9,065 bases of DNA, taken from contig NZ_JABELE010000034.1 in NCBI RefSeq assembly GCF_013009345.1, positions 1-9,065 on the forward strand. The letters run 5' to 3'. The first letter of the stretch is position 1; every line of letters begins with the position of its first letter. The DNA comes from Acinetobacter geminorum (GTDB lineage: Bacteria; Pseudomonadota; Gammaproteobacteria; Pseudomonadales; Moraxellaceae). A program made the position numbers and the translations under genes. Shown here piece by piece: positions 1 through 4,527 of this stretch. The notes beneath the pieces are model-generated. The model was given only the letters and a program-made list of their open reading frames with translations. It had not been told where the DNA came from and ran no database searches.

Positions 1-77
1 ATCATTCAAAAATCTTAAATCGACTAAATTAGCTTGAAAATATATTTTTATTTGTAATTTAACAATAGGAATTTAAT
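1..77. repeat. Terminal redundancy, left copy (circular molecule)
   Basis: The first 77 bases are identical to the last 77 bases of the window (8989-9065). Such an exact end overlap is the signature of a circular molecule that was linearised, and 77 is a common assembler k-mer size. The unique circle is therefore 8988 bp. Features at the two ends are contiguous: the minus-strand operon beginning near 8900-8993 has its upstream region at positions 1-120. I see no gene inside the repeat itself. Confidence 0.95.
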
Positions 78-121
78 AAAATTAAATACCTTAAATTTCT
101 AAATTTAAGGTATTTAATTTT
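78..121. terminator. 21-bp perfect AT-rich hairpin, possible bidirectional terminator
   Basis: Positions 78-98 pair with 101-121 without a mismatch, leaving a two-base CT loop. The central GC pairs are ACCTT/AAGGT and T-runs lie on both sides, so it could stop transcription in either direction. It sits between the start of the minus-strand operon at 8900-8993 and the promoter of the putative large RNA at 161-189. No visible transcript ends here, so it may act as an insulator, or it may be left over from a lost gene. Confidence 0.55.
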
Positions 122-160
122 TATCCTTATGTAATTTGACAATTAAGTAGTTCCTGCGAA

Positions 161-189
161 TTGACCTTATGGCGGTATTCTGATAGGTT
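161..189 (+). promoter_or_regulatory. Promoter for the putative large structured RNA
   Basis: A -35 box TTGACC (161-166), a 17-base spacer and a -10 box TAGGTT (184-189) preceded by an extended TG (181-182) form a good sigma-70 promoter. Transcription would start near 196, just before the first hairpin of the structured region. No open reading frame follows, which fits an RNA gene. Assigned from consensus only. Confidence 0.5.
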
Positions 190-214
190 GCATTTAGATA
201 TTGTTGTTTCTGTT

Positions 215-324
215 AGGTCTGCCAAACCTTTGTTATTTAGATATTTTTATCTATTTTTCAGGGGTTTAGCCAACCTTTAGAAAAATAGCATCAGTCGGTT
301 TGTCATTACTGCCATTTTGACAAA
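215..324 (+). other. 5' hairpin set with GCCA(A) loops
   Basis: Three hairpins follow each other. AGGT 215-218 pairs with ACCT 226-229 around loop CTGCCAA. CTATTTTTC 251-259 pairs with GAAAAATAG 280-288 and continues through GGTT/AACC (263-266/272-275) to loop TAGCC. TTTGTCA 299-305 pairs with TGACAAA 318-324 around a loop containing CTGCCA. The three loops share GCCA, the complement of the UGGC loops near the 3' end of the same RNA. The second hairpin competes with a smaller one, TAGATA 238-243 / TATCTA 248-253. An 11-base direct repeat ATTTAGATATT lies at 192-202 and 235-245. Confidence 0.5.
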
Positions 325-336
325 TTACATCGGTGT

Positions 337-400
337 AGCTGCGTGCGTGGGAAACCTAGCTGGCGCGGCTGCAACGAGGGCTGAGGGGTGTGATTCCCCT
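337..400 (+). other. GC-rich stem with GAAA loop and adjoining hairpin
   Basis: AGCTGCG 337-343 pairs with CGCGGCT 364-370 (one G-U pair). Inside it, GG-GAAA-CC (349-356) forms a GNRA-capped tip. Directly after it AGGGG 384-388 pairs with CCCCT 396-400 around loop TGTGATT. This is the most GC-rich part of the putative RNA. The second hairpin is followed by TTTC and could weakly attenuate transcription. Confidence 0.45.
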
Positions 401-547
401 TTTCTACTCATTCCATTCGATTTTTTATCGACATGGTTCTTTTGTAGTTGGGCGACAAGGACACGGGCGTTTAGGTGACTAAGCTAACCCTGACTCTCTT
501 CGATAAGTTCAGAGTTTTCAAGGATTGATAAACTCGTTAATAGACTC

Positions 548-574
548 TCCGAGCTGTTAGTGATAACAGACGGA
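548..574 (+). other. GNRA (GUGA) capped helix in the putative RNA
   Basis: CTGTTA 554-559 and TAACAG 564-569 form six perfect pairs closed by GTGA 560-563. The helix extends outward, past a small AG bulge, through TCCG 548-551 / CGGA 571-574. GUGA is a classic GNRA tetraloop that docks into other helices. On the opposite strand the loop would be UCAC, so this supports + strand transcription. Confidence 0.55.
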
Positions 575-777
575 TGGCTAACAGGTGGGCTTTTGCGGAT
601 TTTTAAGAGGTTTAAAACGCTTTTTAAAACATTTTAAGAAATTGAAATGGTCGTGAGGCATCAGGGGTGCAAGTTGAAAGATGGCGCACTCGGTACTCAA
701 ACAGTGAAATGGTGAACTTGTCGTGACGACATTCCAAATTGCTAAGTTGAGATCAATGGATAGCTCAAGCCTGTAAG

Positions 778-810
778 TGCGTGTCAGCCGTGAAAACGGT
801 CAAACTCGCA
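778..810 (+). other. GNRA (GAAA) capped helix in the putative RNA
   Basis: GCCGT 787-791 pairs with ACGGT 796-800 (one G-U) around a GAAA tetraloop at 792-795. An outer helix TGCG 778-781 / CGCA 807-810 encloses it. An eight-base direct repeat GTAAGTGC (773-780 and 820-827) lies at the outer helix and starts a second small hairpin GTAA/TTAC (820-832). Confidence 0.55.
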
Positions 811-1177
811 TTTAGTAGTGTAAGTGCTTTACCTGTTTTGATGGTTTGTAAACTGTATTAATGCCCTTAAAATCTTGGAACTACGGGGGGCGGAACATGG
901 AACACAGAGCAAATCTAGCAGATAGGCGTACTGCACGTTAAGACGAAGAAGTATAACTTGGGACACACTCAAGACCGTTTTGAGCATGGCATCTTTGAAA
1001 TGAAGTGCAGGCAACATGCAAGGTCGTGATTCGTGAGATTCTTTATGAGTGTTGGAGATCAGATTAGTACAAAACTCTTGATTTTTAAGGGTTGCAGTCA
1101 CTCCGAGCGAATAAAAACGTAAGTGGTGATAATCGGGAAAGTCTGAGCCGATGGTGATTGATGTGAAAAATCTAAAA

Positions 1178-1236
1178 CAGTGTTTTGCTTGGGATTGGCT
1201 TCCCTAACAGATTGGCTTCTGTAATGTAAAACACTG
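1178..1236 (+). other. Three-way junction with twin UUGGCU loops
   Basis: An outer stem CAGTGTTTT 1178-1186 / AAAACACTG 1228-1236, extended by two more pairs (one G-U) to 1188/1226, encloses two hairpins. The first is GGGA 1191-1194 / TCCC 1201-1204; the second is CAGA 1208-1211 / TCTG 1218-1221. The two inner stems differ in sequence, yet both close the identical six-base loop TTGGCT (1195-1200 and 1212-1217). Different stems holding the same loop mean the loop is the conserved part. This is the clearest single piece of RNA architecture in the window. Confidence 0.65.
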
Positions 1237-1251
1237 AGAAACAACATTTTT

Positions 1252-1307
1252 AAATTTTCTAAAGTTTGGCGACTAAAGAAAATTTTGAAGTAAGGCGTTG
1301 GCACGGC
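1252..1307 (+). other. Hairpins presenting UUGGCG and UUGGCA
   Basis: AAATTTTC 1252-1259 pairs with GAAAATTT 1278-1285. After a small internal loop, AGT 1263-1265 pairs with ACT 1272-1274 around loop TTGGCG (1266-1271). A fourth copy, TTGGCA (1298-1303), sits between CG 1296-1297 and CG 1304-1305, a much weaker hairpin. With the twin loops just upstream this makes four UUGGCN hexamers in about 110 bases. Confidence 0.5.
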
Positions 1308-1368
1308 AATGGTGATGCACATTAAAACATCAAAAAAGATGATCACACGGTCATTGAAAATAATAGTG

Positions 1369-1442
1369 CTGTGTCCGTTTCTATTAGACACAGAAAAGGC
1401 TTTTCGCCAATTCGAAGGAAACCGTGTATCGCCCAATACACG
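1369..1442 (+). other. 3' hairpins of the putative RNA, one with a CGCCAA segment
   Basis: CTGTGTC 1369-1375 pairs with GACACAG 1387-1393. TTTTCG 1401-1406 pairs with CGAAGG 1413-1418 (two G-U pairs) around loop CCAATT, so that CGCCAA lies at 1405-1410. CGTGTAT 1423-1429 pairs with ATACACG 1436-1442 around loop CGCCCA. The last hairpin is followed by A-residues rather than T-residues, so it is not an ordinary + strand terminator. Confidence 0.45.
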
Positions 1443-1618
1443 TAAAAAAATGGGTATTTAGTCCCGAGCATGACATTAAACTGCTCACCTTATTTACAAA
1501 TTGTTTTAAATGCTCACCATTTGCGTTCTAAGCGACTTTTCTTGATATGTATATAAACACTAAGCCATAGCAGTAAAAATTGAAAATGACGCAAACTGTG
1601 CGCCTAAAATTTATCTTT
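1443..1618. other. Intergenic stretch with a short direct repeat
   Basis: No gene is visible. The octamer TGCTCACC occurs at 1482-1489 and again at 1511-1518, each preceded by TTAAA. The first copy also closes a hairpin with GAGCA at 1466-1470, a weak candidate for the 3' end of the large RNA. The stretch lies between that RNA and the replication origin, so the repeats could belong to either. Confidence 0.3.
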
Positions 1619-1720
1619 CTAAATATCTTGCTCACTCTCTGCAATAAAATCTTCTAAACCTTTGGGATTACCAAAGAGTTTAAAATACTCTTCCCAAGTG
1701 TGTATTTGATTTTGATCTTA
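1619..1720 (-). pseudogene. Relic of a gene 3' end, possibly a VapB-like antitoxin tail
   Basis: Read on the minus strand, about 32 codons from 1717 to the TAG at 1621-1619 contain TWEEYFKLFGNPKGLEDFI. This has the look of a real protein tail, unlike its surroundings. An in-frame TAA sits directly upstream (1720-1718), and no start codon with a ribosome site leads into it. The WxEYF...DF pattern resembles the C-terminal, toxin-binding tail of VapB/AbrB-type antitoxins, but this is a weak match from memory. Further upstream the frame gives only short fragments. It is most likely a decayed remnant of a lost toxin-antitoxin or other accessory gene. Confidence 0.35.
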
Positions 1721-1804
1721 TTTGAAGAGAGCACTCTCATTTAGCCTAAGCGAAAGTAATACCAAATTTAAGACCGTGGAACATTAAAGAATTGACTTAA
1801 GTGA

Positions 1805-1829
1805 CAAAACAAAAAGCCCTAAAAAGGCT
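1805..1829 (-). terminator. Terminator of rep
   Basis: On the minus strand AGCC (1829-1826) and GGCT (1818-1815) form a short stem around a seven-base loop, followed by TTTTTGTTTTG. It lies about 30 bases past the rep stop codon and partly overlaps the distal end of the origin. The stem has only four pairs, so termination may be leaky. Confidence 0.55.
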
Positions 1830-1858
1830 AATATCTGATTTAGGCTTATTTGGTCTCA
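1826..1858 (-). other. ColE2-type replication origin at the rep stop codon
   Basis: Directly at the rep stop the minus strand reads TGAGACC, AAATAAGCC, then AATCAGATATTAGCC. This closely follows the ColE2 origin as I recall it (AGACCAGATAAGCC, TATCAGATAAC). In that family the roughly 32-bp origin lies immediately downstream of rep, and Rep both binds it and makes the RNA primer there. The TGA stop codon of rep (1858-1856) forms the first bases of the motif. Position and sequence agree, so this is the likely start of unidirectional theta replication. Confidence 0.75.
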
Positions 1859-2836
1859 TTTTTGAGGTTTATTTTGTCTGCGATAGTAAGTTGCTCGACT
1901 GATTCCCATTGCTTCCCACGGCTTTGTAGAACGCTCAGAATTGGCTTTAGCTCCTCGTTTTGACTTCTTACCACCAAGAGATCCTTTTCTTTTTTGGCGA
2001 TCTATAAATTCTTGATAGCAATACGCATCATTTTTCCAACAAAACCGACTGATACTCTTTGCAATACAACGTACTTCCCTATATGTCATTGGCTCAGATA
2101 AGTTTTCATTTAGACTCATACAATGATCTATCATTGCCATTTCCCACTGGCTGTAAGTTTTACCTCGATATGCTCGTATCTCTTGATATGCGAAAGGACA
2201 GGCTGTGTAAAAGACATAACAGTTACGCCCTAAACCAATTGCTTCATCTACCGAAATCTTTTGCTTGCTATAATCTTTTCGAGGAAGATCTATCTTTTCA
2301 GCAAGCTCATAAAGTGAATAAGGTTCTTTCCGTAGCTCTGTGACACGCCAATTCGGTGAAATAGGATTTTTAGTTATAGTTCCTGAATACCCTATATCTG
2401 CATCAAAAAGCTCCTGCAAACGCATTATAATGGCATGTGCAAAGGCAATAATTTTCTGTTTACTAGCATTCGTCTTGTAAATTGGTTCTTCTAACTCAAA
2501 AACGATATGGGACTTGCCACCTTGAAAATTTGCTGTCACAAAATTTGGCAATGGAATTCCCACTCGACTAAAAAGAATTTCAGCAAGTGAATGCTCATAA
2601 TCGAGGTCAAGTATTAAATATTTTTGGTAGAAAGGGCTGTTTAACTGTATATATTTATAATTTATAGCTATTTCTTTTGGACGAACAAGTAAGGCTGTAC
2701 CCTTCTCATTGGTACACCACGGCTTTTTAGGTAAATACCTAGTTAGATGCTCTAAAAAAAAGCTAGTTGTTTTTTCGGTCAATGTTTTACTCAATTGGCT
2801 TGTTTTATAAAAGCGCAACAGGTAAAATGACAGCAT
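1856..2836 (-). CDS. rep: ColE2-type replication initiator (primase-like Rep)
   Basis: This is the plasmid replication initiator. In the ColE2 family Rep binds the origin just downstream of its own gene and synthesises a very short RNA primer that DNA polymerase I extends. Visible hallmarks are the replicase N-domain with PKKPWCTN (36-43), LDLD (76-79) and YSGTITKNP (150-158), a PriCT-1-like region at about 200-265, and the C-terminal DNA-binding end KPWEAMGISRATYYRR (305-320), which closely matches ColE2 Rep. Length (326 aa) is slightly above the usual 300 or so. The start is uncertain: ATG at 2836 has no good Shine-Dalgarno, and TTG at 2794 would give a shorter protein starting SKTLTEK. ColE2 rep is also known to lack a normal ribosome site. 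A 20-base stretch of the N-terminal codons (2770-2789) recurs at 7229-7248. It is probably controlled by an antisense RNA from the + strand. Confidence 0.92.
   Translation of the reverse strand: MLSFYLLRFYKTSQLSKTLTEKTTSFFLEHLTRYLPKKPWCTNEKGTALLVRPKEIAINYKYIQLNSPFYQKYLILDLDYEHSLAEILFSRVGIPLPNFVTANFQGGKSHIVFELEEPIYKTNASKQKIIAFAHAIIMRLQELFDADIGYSGTITKNPISPNWRVTELRKEPYSLYELAEKIDLPRKDYSKQKISVDEAIGLGRNCYVFYTACPFAYQEIRAYRGKTYSQWEMAMIDHCMSLNENLSEPMTYREVRCIAKSISRFCWKNDAYCYQEFIDRQKRKGSLGGKKSKRGAKANSERSTKPWEAMGISRATYYRRQNKPQK
2770..2789. repeat. 20-base repeat, copy inside rep
   Basis: TTTTTTCGGTCAATGTTTTA is identical at 2770-2789 and 7229-7248. A 13-base core, GGTCAATGTTTTA, also occurs at 4031-4043, all in the same orientation. 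Here it falls in the codons for KTLTEK near the Rep N-terminus. Confidence 0.8.
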
Positions 2837-2912
2837 ATTCTAGGTGCTTGTAATACTTATCCTATTGCAAGTTCCCGAAAAGAAGCCCGCCCGCCAAGAT
2901 GGGCTTTTTTTT
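2790..2912 (+). ncRNA. Candidate antisense RNA to the rep leader
   Basis: A + strand terminator at 2883-2912 has no + strand gene before it; what lies before it is the complement of the rep leader and first codons. ColE2-type plasmids control copy number with an antisense RNA of about 100 bases against the rep leader, and this arrangement matches. I could not find a clear promoter, so the 5' end is a guess. The hairpin loop on the rep mRNA side contains UUGG, which fits the YUNR U-turn pattern typical of antisense targets. Confidence 0.4.
2883..2912 (+). terminator. Rho-independent terminator in the rep leader (+ strand)
   Basis: AAGCCC (2883-2888) pairs with GGGCTT (2901-2906) and runs into eight T residues (2905-2912). 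It is a good terminator for a + strand RNA antisense to rep. Its loop region contains CGCCAA (2892-2897). On the minus strand the same hairpin would sit about 50 bases upstream of the rep ATG, in the mRNA leader. Confidence 0.65.
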
Positions 2913-3019
2913 CGACTACAGAAAAGTTTAACTCAACTCTCATCAGAAGTTAAGAGTTTAAAATTTAAAGTATTTGATGAATCGTTTATCGCTCCTCTAA
3001 ATAAATCAGTTAAAGAGAA

Positions 3020-3388
3020 CTACTTATAAACTCCCTCTTGCTCTAACAAAGTCTGCATGCAAGTAAAGTAAATTTTTTCGTAATTTTTGGCAGATATCTC
3101 TTTTTGATCTTCTTCTGTCTTGTTTATTTGCTGTGAAAAAATATATTCAATCATCCCTTTTCGAAACTCAAAATCATCCATTTTGCTGTACTTTCTACTT
3201 ACTTCTTTCAAGAAAGCATCTTTAGAAACCTTATTTTTTTGTCTTACATTTGTGACTTCAATTGAATACCCTGCAAGATCTGTACAGGTAATATTCGCTC
3301 TTTTCCCTATATTATTTTTTTCATCATCAGTAAGTGCATAAGCCGAAATTGATGTCGTACAGAGAACAGCTAAAAGTATTTTTTTCAT
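3020..3388 (-). CDS. Small secreted/periplasmic protein of unknown function
   Basis: The 122-aa product starts with a clear Sec signal peptide: Lys-Lys, a hydrophobic core ILLAVLCTTSISA, and a probable cut after AYA at residue 18. The mature part, about 104 aa, is charged and helical in character and carries two cysteines (in ITCTDL and YFTCMQT) that could form a disulphide in the periplasm. The ATG at 3388 has a good AGGA ribosome site seven bases upstream. It lies 47 bases downstream of the HTH/coiled-coil gene on the same strand, so the two may share a transcript, but an inverted repeat between them suggests separate control. I do not recognise the family. An inhibitor-like or surface role is possible, but nothing visible decides it. 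Confidence 0.8.
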   Translation of the reverse strand: MKKILLAVLCTTSISAYALTDDEKNNIGKRANITCTDLAGYSIEVTNVRQKNKVSKDAFLKEVSRKYSKMDDFEFRKGMIEYIFSQQINKTEEDQKEISAKNYEKIYFTCMQTLLEQEGVYK

Positions 3389-3407
3389 GAGATTTCCTGA
3401 TTCTAAG

Positions 3408-3426
3408 TTACTATATTTTATAGTAA
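3408..3426. promoter_or_regulatory. Perfect inverted repeat upstream of the secreted-protein gene
   Basis: TTACTATA (3408-3415) and TATAGTAA (3419-3426) form an eight-base palindrome with a TTT centre. It lies about 20 bases upstream of the 3388 start codon and contains -10-like TATAAAAT and TATAGT on the minus strand. An operator overlapping a promoter is the simplest reading. It is too AT-rich to be a convincing terminator. Confidence 0.4.
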
Positions 3427-3435
3427 ATAAAATAA

Positions 3436-3963
3436 TTAACCATCAAAAACAGCACTAATGACACGTCCTAAGAGTCCTTTCTTACGTGATTTTAGTTCAG
3501 TGTCTGTTTGCTCTTTCCCTGAATACACTGCAGTTTCTATCGGCTGTGGCTCATTAATAACCTGAGGAGCTATTTCTTGAGTGGCATCATCTTGTTTAAC
3601 ACCTAAATCTTTTGGTTTTGGTGCTGAAAGTAGAGTCTGTAAAAGATGGATGCTTGTATCTTTTTCTTTAATTTGATCTTTCAAAAATTGCTCAGTTTCT
3701 TCGGCTTTTTTAAGCTGTTTTTCCAACATTTCTACCTGTAACTGTAACTTGTCAACTTGTGTATCCATCTGTACCTGAGTTGACTGTACCGTGGGGACAA
3801 CCTCTCCCCTACCGTCAGGTTCACCAAAAACACGTATTGCTTCTGCGAAATCGATTTTCCCATCTGCTGATTTTGATAAATCCCCTTTATTTATACGCTT
3901 ATAGATACTTTGTCGGTGTATTCCATAAAGTTTTGAAAGCTCCCCTACTGTCATTTTTTTCAT
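3436..3963 (-). CDS. HTH/coiled-coil plasmid replication DNA-binding protein
   Basis: The 175-aa protein opens with a helix-turn-helix, MTVGELSKLYGIHRQSIYKRINKG (about 4-28). A long coiled coil rich in Lys, Glu, Gln and Leu follows (about 68-115), then an acidic and proline-rich linker, then the terminal motif KKGLLGRVISAVFDG (161-175). This order is typical of the 'plasmid replication DNA-binding protein' common on Acinetobacter plasmids, usually beside rep. Its exact role, whether copy control, partition or repression, is not established. The ATG at 3963 has AAAGGG upstream; another ATG lies three codons later. The upstream region (3971-4027) is packed with short direct and inverted repeats, which suggests that the protein binds its own promoter. 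Here it pairs with a ColE2-type Rep rather than the Rep_3 initiator it more often accompanies. Confidence 0.85.
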   Translation of the reverse strand: MKKMTVGELSKLYGIHRQSIYKRINKGDLSKSADGKIDFAEAIRVFGEPDGRGEVVPTVQSTQVQMDTQVDKLQLQVEMLEKQLKKAEETEQFLKDQIKEKDTSIHLLQTLLSAPKPKDLGVKQDDATQEIAPQVINEPQPIETAVYSGKEQTDTELKSRKKGLLGRVISAVFDG

Positions 3964-3970
3964 GAGTTAC

Positions 3971-4027
3971 ACCCTTTGTACCTTTGTGTACCCAATATAC
4001 ACAAAAGGGGACAAATAAAGGGGACAA
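3971..4027 (-). promoter_or_regulatory. Repeat-rich operator/promoter of the HTH gene
   Basis: CCTTTGTGTA (3981-3990) faces TACACAAAAGG (3998-4008), with a GTGTA/TACAC core palindrome. A further CCTTTGTA lies at 3973-3980. AAAGGGGACAA occurs twice, at 4004-4014 and 4017-4027, with a period of 13. On the minus strand TATATT (4000-3995) serves as a -10 box, but I see no good -35 at the usual spacing. The array is best explained as a multi-site operator for the HTH protein; an iteron-like partition site is the alternative. Confidence 0.5.
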
Positions 4028-4030
4028 TTA

Positions 4031-4043
4031 GGTCAATGTTTTA
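4031..4043. repeat. 13-base core copy of the 20-base repeat
   Basis: GGTCAATGTTTTA matches the core of the 20-base repeat at 2770-2789 and 7229-7248, in the same orientation. It lies just outside the left pdif site of the R-M cassette, while the 7229 copy lies just outside the right one. Confidence 0.6.
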
Positions 4044-4180
4044 TATTTATTTAATAATCTAAGAGTTAAAAAAGAGGAGCTTTATTAGGTTGTTTTTCTG
4101 CCGAATGGCTTAAGATATTGTTTACGCTAGCTAACGAACATAATTGAAAAAAGGTGAATAAATCGGCATATTGCGTGAAT

Positions 4181-4228
4181 GATCCACTAAAAAGCCCAGT
4201 TTGTTCAAACTGGGCTTTTTAATGGATC
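4181..4228. terminator. Strong bidirectional hairpin terminator
   Basis: AAAAAGCCCAGTTT (4189-4202) pairs perfectly with AAACTGGGCTTTTT (4207-4220). The helix continues through GATCCA (4181-4186) / TGGATC (4223-4228). T-runs on either strand make it bidirectional. It lies between the divergent HTH gene (minus) and R gene (plus), where no visible gene ends, 35 bases before the pdif site. It may insulate the cassette from its surroundings, or it may remain from a removed gene. Confidence 0.75.
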
Positions 4229-4262
4229 GCAATAGATTGATTTAATTCAATTTAAAGAGAGC

Positions 4263-4290
4263 ATTTCGTATAAGCAGTATTATGTTAATT
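4263..4290 (+). other. pdif site (XerC/XerD), left
   Basis: The XerC arm ATTTCGTATAA (4263-4273), six-base spacer GCAGTA and XerD arm TTATGTTAATT (4280-4290) give the 28-bp pdif layout. The arms agree almost completely with the Acinetobacter consensus as I know it. It would be acted on by the chromosomal XerC and XerD recombinases. Confidence 0.85.
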
Positions 4291-4366
4291 TTAGAAAATC
4301 TTAAAAAATAATCAAAAAATGAGAAGCATAAAAAACATCCGTAAAAATTTTATTTTTATTATTCCT

Positions 4367-4405
4367 TTGACAAACATTCGGTTATATCTTAATAATGTGA
4401 GGATA
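4367..4405 (+). promoter_or_regulatory. Promoter of the restriction endonuclease gene with an operator-like repeat
   Basis: TTGACA (4367-4372), a 17-base spacer and TAATAA (4390-4395) make the best promoter in the window. Transcription would start near 4402, leaving a leader of about 125 bases. TATCTT (4385-4390) and AGGATA (4400-4405) form an imperfect inverted repeat straddling the -10 box. It resembles the perfect TATCCTG/CAGGATA repeat at the methyltransferase promoter, but its spacing is one base shorter. This may let the methyltransferase HTH control both genes. Confidence 0.65.
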
Positions 4406-4527
4406 GAGGTGTATAGAATCTCTGCTGCTCACGTTTGCGAAGCCGTCCGGTAACTATATAAAAATCTTTTTTTCTTTGTTGAAGATAAAGCATTTCTAAC
4501 TTTATGAGTGGGCAATAAGGTTGATAA

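Larger units (their letters stand above)
196..1442 (+). ncRNA. Putative large structured non-coding RNA, about 1.25 kb
   Basis: I see no plausible protein gene on either strand here; the two minus-strand frames of 90 and 112 codons read as low-complexity shadows. The region is richer in G than the rest of the plasmid and folds into many local helices. At least five are capped by GNRA tetraloops when read on the + strand: GAAA at 351-354, GTGA at 560-563, 653-656 and 1033-1036, and GAAA at 792-795. The motif TCGTGA occurs four times. A three-way junction lies at 1178-1236. UUGGCN loops in the 3' third have exactly complementary NGCCAA partners near both ends. The density of loops recalls giant ornate bacterial RNAs such as GOLLD and ROOL, which also occur on phages and plasmids, but I recognise no known family. 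The 5' end comes from the promoter at 161-189. The 3' end is uncertain: the last strong hairpin ends at 1442 and I see no canonical + strand terminator. Confidence 0.5.
4044..4527. other. Intergenic region between HTH gene and R gene
   Basis: I see no protein gene here. It holds the 4181-4228 hairpin, the pdif site at 4263-4290, the R promoter at 4367-4395 and a leader of about 125 bases before the R start codon. The remainder (4044-4180) is AT-rich with no structure that I can interpret. Confidence 0.5.

Noticed and set aside
829..1436. Two minus-strand open frames of 90 and 112 codons in the large-RNA region
   Set aside because: Their products lack any family resemblance, have no good ribosome sites, and lie antisense to the GNRA-capped helices and the three-way junction. 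They read as chance frames.
196..1442. Group II or group I intron as explanation of the structured region
   Set aside because: I found no domain V-like 34-base hairpin, no intron boundary consensus and no intron-encoded protein. The 1145-1152 GAGCCGAT stretch does not continue as domain V.
196..1442. CRISPR array or iterons
   Set aside because: Repeats here are short (6-11 bases), irregularly spaced and mostly parts of hairpins, with no repeat-spacer periodicity.
2059..2343. 94-codon + strand frame inside rep
   Set aside because: It lies wholly antisense to a well-recognised Rep protein and has no ribosome site.
2844..3029. 61-codon + strand frame upstream of rep
   Set aside because: It runs through the + strand terminator hairpin at 2883-2912 and has no clear ribosome site. 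Antisense RNA and leader structure explain the region better.
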